From: Hemileia vastatrix
Lineage: Eukaryota > Basidiomycota > Pucciniomycetes > Pucciniales > Zaghouaniaceae
Direction: 5' to 3'
Length of the DNA stretch: 64,000 nt
Assembly: GCA_030280995.1 (NCBI GenBank)
Contig: JASXTE010000008.1
Location: 17,819,212-17,883,211 of the forward strand
Shown here in pieces: positions 23,240-32,214 of this stretch. A model generated the notes under the pieces. The model saw only the letters and a list, made by a program, of their open reading frames with translations. It was not told the origin of the DNA and did no database searches. The translations under genes were made by a program, and so were the position numbers. Within the stretch, counting starts at the first letter, position 1; each line of letters opens with the position of its first letter.

Positions 23240-23640
23240 TAAAATTTTCAAGTCTCATTTGAAAATTTGCCGATCCCCACCCCCCCTGCATTTTTTTAAA
23301 GTAAGGGGTGGGTATCACCAAAATTCTTTCAATTCAAGAATCTTGAAAGTCTTATATGAAAATTTGGCATTACTACCCCCTGAATTTTATAGGTATCACC
23401 AAAATACTTTCAAGTAAATAATTATGCAAGTCTTATAAGAAGTTTTGCAAGCCAGATTTGAAAATTTGTCAATCCCCCCCCTGAATTTCATTGAAGTGAG
23501 GAGTTGGTATCACCAAAATTTTTACAAGTCATCAATTTTGCATGTCAGATTTGAAAATTTGGCAATACCCCCCCTCCCTGCATTTTATTGAAGTAAGGGG
23601 TGGGAATCACCAAAATTTAATATAATTACATAAATTAATA
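23240..23640. repeat. Tandem ~90-bp repeat with TGCATTTTATTGAAGTAAGG core
   Basis: At least four imperfect units, each with CCCCCCTGCATTTT, a GAAGTAAGGGGTGGG segment and ATCACCAAAATT. Fewer units are present in E2 (about 19,490-19,640) and E5 (39,085-39,260), always next to the 3' end of the TET-like gene. Confidence 0.75.
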
Positions 23641-23964
23641 TATAAACAACTAATATATATATCAATCTCCCTAGTTTTAAAGTAATAAAAATTCCTCCTG
23701 CCAAAATGTGTACCAAGTCTAGAAACTAAGTTTGGGACTTTCCACAGGTATAGGCAAGACAAACCCCATGAAATAATTTAATGCTATCATGATTACTGTT
23801 TATACAACACAAGGTTGTTGGCCCATTACTTTAATTTAGGAATTTGAAATATAAGAGTTATTTATTAAAAATTTCATGAAAAAATAAAAAATATTTGATA
23901 AATCTACTCATCCCCATACTTTTTTGATCTACTTAAAGTTTTTTTATATTTGTTAAATTTACCT

Positions 23965-25104
23965 TTTTTTTTACCATGTTTATTTGGTGGATTAATTTTT
24001 AACTGATTTGAAAAGAACATCTGAAATGTGTGAAATCTTGACAAGATTCCAAGCCAGGTGGAGCTTTAGTAGTTTGGTGATAATCCTGAGAAAATTTTCA
24101 AATTGTTTTGATCATGCCATTTCCCAAACCAAAATCAATCATGCACTGATGGTCTAAAAAATATATGCCATGTCCTTTGATTTTAGCTGGAGATGGTATT
24201 GGTTGGCCAGTTATTGAATTGATATATAAGAAAATTCCAAAAGTAAGATATTTGGCATCATTCCTATCAATATGAATCTTATTGTGGAATCCTGAATGAG
24301 TAATAATAACTTTTGAAAATAAAAGATATTGGTTTCTAATTTCTTCCCATTTCAGGTCACACCAATTTGGTATTCCAACTTTGGTAGCAAGTTGATGATT
24401 ATTTTCAAAAGCTTTATTGCAGAGTTTTTTGAGGAAAAGAGCAAGAAAAGTATTAAAAGAAGGTAAGGTGTCCCATAAGCAAAAATATTCATCTTTTCTA
24501 GCTTTACATAATTTTTTAAGTAAAGAATAGATGCCTATGGAAATTAAATGAGTGACATGATTTTAAGAATGAAACATATATATTCAGACGTACCAAGAGA
24601 ATAGCCTTTATCAAATCCTAGTCTCCAACAAAATCCAATCATAATACCACCCAAAAAATTTGTATTCCTTATTGGTAAGTGAAACAACGCCATTTGATAT
24701 AGTGTTATTATGAGGTTGGATAGTTGATTAAATGTTTCATTTTTTGAACCATTAGAAGAATGATTTTCATAAATAAATTGAGGTTCAAAAGAATTACTGA
24801 TAACTGCTTTAAGTTCATTGCCTCCTTATTTGGTTAAATATTTTAAATCTTCTGGTAACTCATTTGAATAAGAAATGTTTTGATCCACTTTAGTCTTATA
24901 GTACTCAATATTTGATATATGCCAAATAAACAATCCAAATGTATTTTCTTTTTTAAATTTCTTTTATTCTGTTGAGTTTAATCATCATTATTTTTTTGAT
25001 ATTTTGGATGATAATTGAAATGAAGTTGAATTTGAAAAAGATGATAAAGATGATATATAGGATGATGATAAAGAAGTAAGAGGTGATTCTGACAAAATAG
25101 ACAT
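23965..25104 (-). pseudogene. TET-like 2OG-Fe(II) oxygenase of E3, longest copy
   Basis: Minus strand. A Ser-rich start (MSILSESPLTSL, from 25,104) meets a stop and frame change, then GLFIWHISNIEYYKTK, NELKAVISNSFEPQF and FLGGIMIGFCWRLGFDKGY follow. The last resembles the GGLMWAIGWRKA-type segment of rust TET-like proteins. After an intron near 24,570-24,595 the second exon has KVGIPNWCDLKWEEI, the HxD motif in NKIHIDRND, INSITGQPIPSPAKIKGHG, and the distal His in YHQTTKAPPG. A stop interrupts the stretch before that His. The position equivalent to the E2 nonsense codon is an intact Gly here. The expected Arg near the C-terminus is His (FTHFR) as in E2. It would act on DNA bases in the nucleus if intact. 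Confidence 0.7.
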
Positions 25105-25609
25105 TTTTTTCTCTGAACAAAAAAATTTGTGTCAAAAACAAAAAAAAATGGCAAAAAAATAAAACTTACAAAATTTAGTTTGTTTATTCAACCTTAAGAA
25201 TTTGATTGATAAAAATTAATCCAAATAGTTGTTTTTTAAAAAGATATCAAATACTAAACCTTTCCTTGAAAAAAAAATTGAAACAAAAAAAAATATAAAA
25301 TAAAAACAAACATCAGTAAAATTATTTGCCAAAAAAATGAATTTTAAAGTTATTTGGTGTTAGATATACCACCTGAAGTCCTTGAAAAAAATGATGAAAA
25401 AAATTATAATCAAAAATTCAAACCAAAAAAAAAAAATTTGTATCAGAAAATTTTTTCCCAAAAATAAAAATAAAAATTATAAACACACCAAATTTATTTT
25501 AGATTCAGCTTGAACCATATAAATTGTTTCTTATAATATTCTGTAAAAAAAATACAAAAAAATACAAAATAATGTTAATAAAAATAATAAATATTTTCTT
25601 TTACATACT

Positions 25610-26125
25610 CCTATATTACCCCTCCTTGTCTGCCTCATTTAGCTCTTTTTGGTGTCCTTAACCCCCCCTCCCCCTTCTTGATCTCCTCAAAACCCTCTTA
25701 CTCCTCTTTTCCCCCCTTGAGGCACCTTTTTCCCCTTGAGGCACCTCTTTTCCCTTCTTTAGACTGCCTCAAATTACTCCCCCCCTCTCCCCTCCCCCCT
25801 CTCCCCTCCCCCTCTCCCCTCCACTGCTTCCCCCCCTCTCCCCCTCCCCCCTCCCCCCTCCCCTCTCACCTTTCCTCCTCCCCCCTTTAACTAGCTAATG
25901 AATCACACAGCAATTAATTAGCTAACACATAGAGGGTAGAGGCAAGGTGAGAGGGGAGGGGGGAGGGGGGGAGAATTGAGGGGTGGCCTAAAAGGGGAAA
26001 AAAGGGCCTAAAATCAGGAAAAAGTGTGCATAAAGGTAGGAAAAAGAGCACCTAAAGGGGGGGAAAGGTGAGGAAGAGAATAAGGGGGGAAAGGAGGCAA
26101 AAAGAGCAGGACAAGAGAGAAAAGA
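25610..26125. repeat. Pyrimidine tract then purine tract (fold-back) in E3
   Basis: The plus strand is nearly pure C/T (CCCCTCCCCC type) at 25,620-25,885 and, after about 45 bases, nearly pure G/A (GGGGAGGGGGGAGG) at 25,930-26,115. Frames through it are composition artefacts. An (AAAACA)n run follows at about 26,195-26,240. Confidence 0.8.
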
Positions 26126-26578
26126 GTGAGAGAAAAAAACAAAAAAAATTACTTTAACCTTGAAAAAAAATAAATGAAGCACTTACAAAAAAAACAAAAA
26201 CAGAAACAGAAACAAAAACAAAAACAAAAACAAAAAAAAGGAAAAAAATCATGATTAGCAAATAAAAAATCAATAAAAATGAAAATAATGACTTACCTGG
26301 TGAGATGAGTAAAAAAAATGCAACCAAAATATTTGAGGGATGTTTGAGGAGAGGAGGAAAAGTATATGAGTGAAGAATGAAAAAGAGAAACACTGAAAAA
26401 ATATGTGATTTCAAAAAATATGCAATTCCATGTTGAGCTGGTGAAAGAAAACCAATGAGCTATCCAAAAAAGAGATATTCACCGTAAATTCAAAATAAAA
26501 ATGAATATGCAACAAAAAAATACCAAGCCAAATGAATAAAGTATACAAAGCAGACATTTGGAGAGTATGAAAACAAAA

Positions 26579-27079
26579 AATTAAAGGGGTTGTGTGTCAA
26601 AATGGTGGAGGGTGATCGGCATAATGACAGAGTACATGACAGTTGAATGAATGTTTTGTGATTCAAGGGAGGAGAGAGCTTGTGCTGGTTCAGGATCTTC
26701 TTCTTTATAAATATCATTCCACTCATCCTTTAAATCAGCTAGGATATTGTGGAGTATAATGCAAGTCATGATCCAACGATTTGCAGTTTTGATCTCCATT
26801 TTTTTTTGAAATTGGATTCTGAGCTCCCAGAGACTAGAAAATCTTCCCTTTAAAATACCATTAGCATTTTAAATATGTACTCTTGATTGGGAAAGGTGAT
26901 AATAAAAGGTGGTTTTGGGGTCATTTTCTAAGGTTGCACCACAGAAAGCAGGTATAATGTACTTTCCACTTGCATATGCTGAGTCTGCAAGGGGGTACTG
27001 AGATTTGTCAAAGTATGAGACAGGACTTTGAAAAATCCTCATTCTTTGGAAAACAGTGTGGTCTTCCAACATTGGAAGA
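26579..27079 (-). pseudogene. Harbinger transposase of E3, C-terminal part
   Basis: Minus strand. DHTVFQRMRIF follows the second-Asp region, then YPLADSAYASGKYIIPAF matches E1, then SQSRVHI and NGILKGRFSSL. The codon where E1 has the catalytic Glu (VRIEHS) is TAA here, so the active-site Glu has become a stop. ILHNILADLKDEW matches E1 near the C-terminus. The N-terminal part lies beyond a 1-kb insertion at 28,145-28,930. Confidence 0.8.
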
Positions 27080-28140
27080 GGACTTTGTTGGTCTGTTTGG
27101 AGCTGTCTTTGTATGTCTTAATTAACATTGGTTGAATAAATAGGTGTTTTTCTGGTTTTATTCAGTGAATATTGGGACTATGGGTATGTGGGTATTACCA
27201 TTGGATAGCTCTGGTTTTCTCTATATTTTATGTCTTGTTGAAATTTTTCATATTCTAATTTTTAAGGGGTCATTTGCTCATTTTTCATTTCTAAAAGATA
27301 GCTGTTTAATTTTGTTTTTTGTGTTTTACAGGCTTACCTTAAGTCTTAGGTTTAAGTGCTTAGTACCATTAAGTAGAGCTAATTGGGCACTATATTTTAT
27401 GTCTCAATGTTGTCATAGCTTAACTTTGTGTTTTAAGGGTTTTAGTAGTCGTGCTGGATTTTTCTAAGTATTTTGGGCTTTATTGGAGGTTTTTAGTGGT
27501 TTTCTGGCTTCAGGGAGGTCTGGCCACTTCTAGGCAGGCGGCCCACCTCGATTATAGAAGGCTGGGGAGTGCTTCTATAGGGTTTTTATTCAATTTGGCT
27601 GCCAAAAGCGCCAAATTCATTGCTGTGTATGGATTTTTAGAGGGTGGTGTGTGTGTACATACTGAATAAGACAGTTTGGGGCAACTTTAATTATCATACA
27701 ACCATCTGGTAATTATATCATTGTTTCTCACTCAGTTTTCACTGTTTTTTGGCCACAATTGGCTGTGTTTGTTGCAAGGTTAGTTCTTCACTTAACTCAA
27801 CTTTGGCAACTGGTTTCTCTAGTGTAGCTTTGCAACCTGCATCAAGTATTATTGCTGTTTTCTGTGCAACAAGTGCACAGTGTTTTTTGTTTTTCTGGTG
27901 TGGATCTTTCTGAATTTCAGATTTCTGGTTCTTTGGTTCTCAGTGGTCTGCTATTGGCTACTGTCTTGACTTTTTAAGCAGTCAAGAAGTGTGTTGGAAG
28001 GTGTATAGTAACAGTCTCTAATTTGCTGTAGCAAATAAATCTCACCTGGTATTTCTCAAAGGGACAGGGGTTTTTCTCTCAATTTTTACTCCAACTCCCT
28101 TGGTCAAGGCCTATAGCTAGTACTATAGGATTGTCTACAA
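27080..28140. mobile_element. About 1.05-kb insertion splitting the E3 transposase
   Basis: The sequence between the two transposase parts has a higher GC content than its surroundings and no clear coding frame. TGGAAGAG occurs near both edges (about 27,073 and 28,139), possibly an 8-bp duplication. The segments TACCATTGGATAGCTCT (start) and AGGGACAGGGGTTTTTCT...CCAACTCCCTTG (end) recur in the same order at about 42,810-43,270, so this is a repeat family. Its class is unknown to me. Confidence 0.5.
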
Positions 28141-28144
28141 TGGA

Positions 28145-28930
28145 AGAGTCATGAAATGAGCTGGGGAAGCCACTATGAAAAGCAATAAAATTTTTGTTGA
28201 CATCACAGACAAGTTGAATGGAAATAGATTATCTGCAAAGAAGATAAAAAGTTAGTTTATGAATTATGTGAAATTGGAGCACATTTTAAAGAAACCTTAT
28301 TTTGTGATCAAAATAATGGTTGCCATCATGAGCAGGCTTTTGACTCAAAGATATAGTTGTGCCATCAACAAAACCTACACATCCAGGGAAACCTTTGGCT
28401 TGCATTACTTGAAAGGATTCAAGTCACTGTTATGTATTTGGCCAAGCAAGTATTTGAGACTTGAGGGAAAGGGTAGCAATCATAAAGAGCTTGGTGTATA
28501 ATATCACTGTACCATATCCTATGTTAAAGAGATTATTCAACCGTCTTAAAGCGGCACCATTTCCATTTGAGCCAAAGCAACATAGTGCAACAGAAATTTA
28601 AATAGCAGGATCACACTGTTTATTTTAAGAATTTTTATGAAAGATAGGATGTTTGGAGATGAGTTGATAAAGTTTGAAGAAAGAATTGGGAGAAGTTCGA
28701 AATAGTTGAGTGAAGTTTAGTTGAGGAATGTTGAGAATGGAGCAGAGATTGTATCTGGGATGATTACAAATATTTGGCCCCCTTGGTTTTATGTAGCACT
28801 TTTTGGAAATTAAAGGCATGTAGGCTAAAGCATCTTACAAATCAGAGTCAGATTTATAATGAAGAACTAAAAGTAAAGCGATAGCATTCATAGTTGAGTG
28901 AAGTAGCTGTCTAGTAGAGAGGTTTTTCAT
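28145..28930 (-). pseudogene. Harbinger transposase of E3, N-terminal part
   Basis: From ATG 28,930 the frame gives MKNLSTRQLLHSTMNAIA, then YMPLISKKCYIKPRGPNI, LFRTSPNSFFKLYQLISKH, and CCFGSNGNGAALRRLNN, all alignable with E1. GFPGCVGFVDGTTISLSQKP contains the first catalytic Asp, and after an intron SGFPSSFHDSS has the second. Stops interrupt it at several places. The protein is distinct from the E1 group (roughly half the residues differ by eye), so E3 represents a separate subfamily. Confidence 0.8.
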
Positions 28931-29194
28931 AGTTGTTGGTGGAAGGCTTATGTGATGAGGGAAGTGGGAATTCACCACCAAATGTAAAATTGGGGTGTGT
29001 AGATAGAAAAAAAATTTAAGTTTTTGCCACCAAAATTAAGTAGCATAGAGTGAGGAAAGACTTAAGGATGGCATCAGCAATTATAAGTCATGTGAGTTTC
29101 TTAAAAATCCATCATGGATGTGATGAGTGTGGGATCAGGAATTAGGAATGGAAACTGGGGTATAAGAGGTGGGATAATGGATTATTGTGGATTC

Positions 29195-29226
29195 CTTATC
29201 CACTAGCCCCTGGGCTAGTGGATAAG
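29195..29226. repeat. Perfect 32-bp hairpin near the right end of E3
   Basis: CTTATCCACTAGCCC, a CT loop, then the exact reverse complement. The geometry (15-base arms, 2-base loop) is the same as that of the unrelated-sequence hairpins in E1. Confidence 0.9.
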
Positions 29227-29310
29227 AATCTTCAAAAATTAATAATGTCTGATCCAGGGAAAAAAATTTCCTGATCCCTAATTGCAGATCCCTCAATTTT
29301 AATACCCCCT

Positions 29311-29920
29311 ATTGTAAGGAAAATGTTGAGGTAGTAAAACCTATTACAAATAAGCTAACAGTAGAGAAGAAAAAACTTACTTCTCCTCTTGTCCCTAAAA
29401 AAGTATCATTTGCTATAAATGTAATGAGCCATGGGTAAAAGGTCGTAGTTGTAAGAAAAGAATAAATGTTGTTGAAAACTAACAGTATTCTGAACCTAGT
29501 AAGCATGAAGATGAAAAGGATGATTCTAGTGAATATTGTAAAAGTAATATATCTTAAAGTGATGATGAAAATGAGGTACTTGTATTAGAACAGGATATTA
29601 TGTTCATGAATGTTGAAGTAGCTCCCACAGGAGCATCTTTAACTTTGATTGAGGAAGCTGAAATAATAAAAGATGTTAATCATGACGCTTACAAAATAAC
29701 ACCCATAAGAGTACCTGTTATAATATGTGGAAAATAAATAAATTCCATTCTTGAAACTGGGGCTGGAGGTGGTGTAGTTTTGGTTAACACGTTAATTAAA
29801 CTTGATATTAAGTGTAAAGAAAAATTAAAACCTGCTCAGAAAATGAACTGGAGAGGGTTTGGTTCAGTATTACGTCAAATTGGCAAATATAAAACTGCTA
29901 TATTCTTTAAATATAATAAT
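29311..29920 (+). pseudogene. Central gypsy: zinc knuckle and protease segment
   Basis: The gag frame resumes after E3. CYKCNEPWVKGRSC (29,411-29,453) is a CCHC-type zinc knuckle in which the His position is Val. Further on, ILETGAGGGVVLVN (about 29,750) is the retroviral-type aspartic protease motif with Glu in place of the catalytic Asp (DTGA expected). Both changes and several stops show decay. The segment ends at AAT, where E4 is inserted. Confidence 0.7.
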
Positions 29921-30546
29921 AGGGGGTGTCAGTTCTGGTGAATCTGCACTTACAAATCCACACACAAATTTGACCAAATCCACACTTATTTAAGTGCGGA
30001 TTTCCAAAACACACTAGCCCCAATACTGGTGGATTTCAAAATGAAATAAGTCACATATTTCAATCAAATATGCACTTTCTCAACCAAAAGTGCTGATTTC
30101 ACCATCAAGTCCCATTTCACTGATTTGTCAGCATCATCCCAATCATACACAGAACTCCGCAGCATAAAACTTTATAACTCAAAACATTGTACATCATTTA
30201 CATTTTTATATCATATCATATAAGAGTCATGCCTTCCTCACTTTCAAATCATGATAAATTACATAAAGCAATGACTTTCATGGCTCTTGAACTACTCTTG
30301 GACTCTGATTCTGATCTAGAAGAAGATTTTGTCTTTTTATCAAAAATTTCCACAAAAAGTTACCTTCTTCCCAGGATGTTGTGGCCAACATGTGGTTGTG
30401 AAAAAAAATGGGAAAAAAGTGCTGATTTGAGGTCATAACTGACACCCTTTTTTGAAATAAGTGACTTTTTTGCAAAATTTAAGTGCTGATTTGGTTTGAA
30501 ATCTGCTCTTAAGTTAAGTGCAGATTTTCCAGAACTGACACCCCCT
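29921..30546 (+). mobile_element. E4: 626-bp internal-deletion Harbinger element, duplication AAT
   Basis: Both ends match E1 (AGGGGGTGTCAGTTCTGG type) and AAT flanks both sides (29,918-29,920, 30,547-30,549). It keeps the transposase start (MPSSLSNHDKLHKAMTF..., from about 30,229) up to SYLLPR, then jumps directly into the right-end region. It is non-autonomous and can only be mobilised by a transposase supplied elsewhere, such as that of E1. Confidence 0.9.
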
Positions 30547-31322
30547 AATGGATATGTAAGAGCAGTATGTGAATTCTTAGTAATGGATAATAATAACTGT
30601 AGTGATTGGTTTATTATTGGCAAGAATTATTGACCAAATTTGGCATTAAGCTAGATCCTGCAAATAGTTGCTTCACTATAGGAGTAAATGGAAAAAGAAA
30701 ATTCAAGATTTGCTCTGAAAATTCAATTTATTCCATGACCCCTGAAGAAGAGCAACTCTAAGGTGGGAGACCCACCTCTGAAGTGGTTGAGTTTGGAAAT
30801 GAAATCCAAAAAGCCTCTTTCAGTCCTCAACTTTCAAAAATTGAAGAAAACAATATTTTGAGATTGATAAAATATTATCCTATGGCATTTGCTCATGGTT
30901 CAAATGAACTAGGATTGGTCAAAGACTATGAGATGAAAATCTCTTTAAGTTGTGATTTGGATAATATTCCTGGAAGATAAGAAAATAAAACTTACCCAGC
31001 TTTTCCTGAAAAAAGGAAAGACATTGAAGAAAATATTAAGATGTTGTTAAAAATGGGTATTGTTGAAAAAGTAGACACAACACCTAAGTATTGTGTTATT
31101 TCACCTGTTTTAATCTCCTATGAAAAAGATAAGGTAAGATTATTTGGTGATTACAGAGCTCTAAATACATTCACTGTGGATGATATTTACACTCTACCAA
31201 AGATAGCTTCTATCCATTCTACCTTACAAGGAGGAAAATATATTTCCTGTCTGGATGAAAACAAAGGCTACCACCAGATTCCTGTGGAAAAGAGCTCTCA
31301 GAATTTCTTACTCATAACCACA
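30547..31322 (+). pseudogene. Central gypsy: protease end and reverse transcriptase start
   Basis: The protease-to-RT linker (GYVRAVCEFLVMDNNN) is followed by the RT domain: MLLKMGIVEKVDTTPKY, then DKVRLFGDYRALNTFTVDD and GKYISCLDENKGYHQIPV, which match Ty3/gypsy RT blocks (DYRALN, LD..GYHQ). The RT palm motif with the catalytic YxDD should follow but falls in or beyond the N gap. One stop (after NIPGR, about 30,978) lies upstream of the RT. Confidence 0.85.
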
Positions 31323-31421
31323 NNNNNNNNNNNNNNNNNNNNNNNNNNNNNNNNNNNNNNNNNNNNNNNNNNNNNNNNNNNNNNNNNNNNNNNNNNNNNN
31401 NNNNNNNNNNNNNNNNNNNNN
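31323..31421. other. Assembly gap of 99 N
   Basis: A run of unknown bases cuts the RT domain. The sequence on the right is not gypsy but an E1-type tandem repeat, so the real distance across the gap is unknown and the join may be wrong. Confidence 0.95.
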
Positions 31422-31905
31422 GCTGGAAAGGCTGGAGAGAGGGGTGAGGAAGGGTGTATGGGGTAGCGAAAAGGTTGGGAAAGAGTTGGAAGGGAAGATT
31501 AAGGGTTCCGAGGCATTTTAAATGAAGAAAAGGGTCTGGGAGAGGTTGAGAGGGGTGAAATGGGGATCAAAAGAGGATGGCATACAATGGGGCTGGGAGG
31601 ATAGCGAAAGGCATGGGAAGGGAAGAAAAGCATGTGTTGATAGAATTGAAAGGGATGGAGATTGGTGCAAACAGAGTGTGAAAATAGGAGGATGAACTCT
31701 GTTCTTCGGGCGAAGAACAGAGTTCACTTCCATAAAATATTAGCTGAAACAAAACAGAGTGTGAAAATAGGAGGATGAACTCTGTTCTTCGGGCGAAGAA
31801 CAGAGTTCACTTCCATAAAATAGTAGCTGAAACATAGTTTTCAATTCTGTAAAAACAGTTGTAGGTAATAGAAAAAGTCACTGATCTTCAAAAAATACTT
31901 TGCAT
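31422..31905 (+). mobile_element. Fragment of an E1-type Harbinger element
   Basis: Nearly identical to E1 from about 15,325 onward, including the purine-rich lead-in and two perfect 32-bp hairpins at 31,694-31,725 and 31,777-31,808. The second hairpin follows an 83-bp short repeat. No element end is present; the left side is lost in the N gap. Confidence 0.8.
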
Positions 31906-32009
31906 TGAGTAGACTCATGGAATGATTTTTTCTGGCTTCCATTCAGTTATCCTCACACTTTCACTATGTTTTCAATATAGATCCATTGTTATTTGTGTGA
32001 TACTTCAAG

Positions 32010-32107
32010 TGAAAGTTCAGTATTACTTCAGTCTGAGTTCCATCTGATTTCCATCTGACTTCAAGTTGCGGACTTGCTAGCAAGTCCTCCCCCTATATTG
32101 CGTGGTG
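32010..32107 (+). mobile_element. Partial palindromic MITE, right end
   Basis: GAGTTCCATCTG motifs, the full palindrome GGACTTGCTAGCAAGTCC with TCCCCCTATATTGCGTGGTG after it, matching the MITE at 10,486-10,735. The left end is missing. An (AAAAGG)n run follows to about 32,170. Confidence 0.8.
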
Positions 32108-32214
32108 AAAAGGAAAAGGAAAAGAAAAAGAAAAGAAAAAGAAAAAGAAAAGGAAAAGGAAAAGGAAAATTAAAAGAAGTATAAAAATAAAATAATTAGA
32201 ATGAACAGTGATTA

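Larger units (their letters stand above)
21413..29310. mobile_element. E3: large Harbinger element with Myb, TET and transposase genes, 7,898 bp
   Basis: Its ends are AGGGGGTATCAAAGTTGA and, inverted, AGGGGGTATTAAAATTGA, related to but different from the E1/E2 ends. ATT flanks both sides (21,410-21,412 and 29,311-29,313). From left to right it carries a Myb-like gene (+), a TET-like gene (-), a pyrimidine/purine fold-back tract, and a transposase (-) interrupted by a 1-kb insertion. All three genes have stops or frame breaks. It is the only copy here with recognisable remains of all three genes, and so shows what the ancestral gene set may have been. Confidence 0.8.

Noticed and set aside
25678..26182. 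Pro/Ser-rich and Phe/Ser-rich frames
   Set aside because: They come from the pyrimidine and purine tracts of E3.
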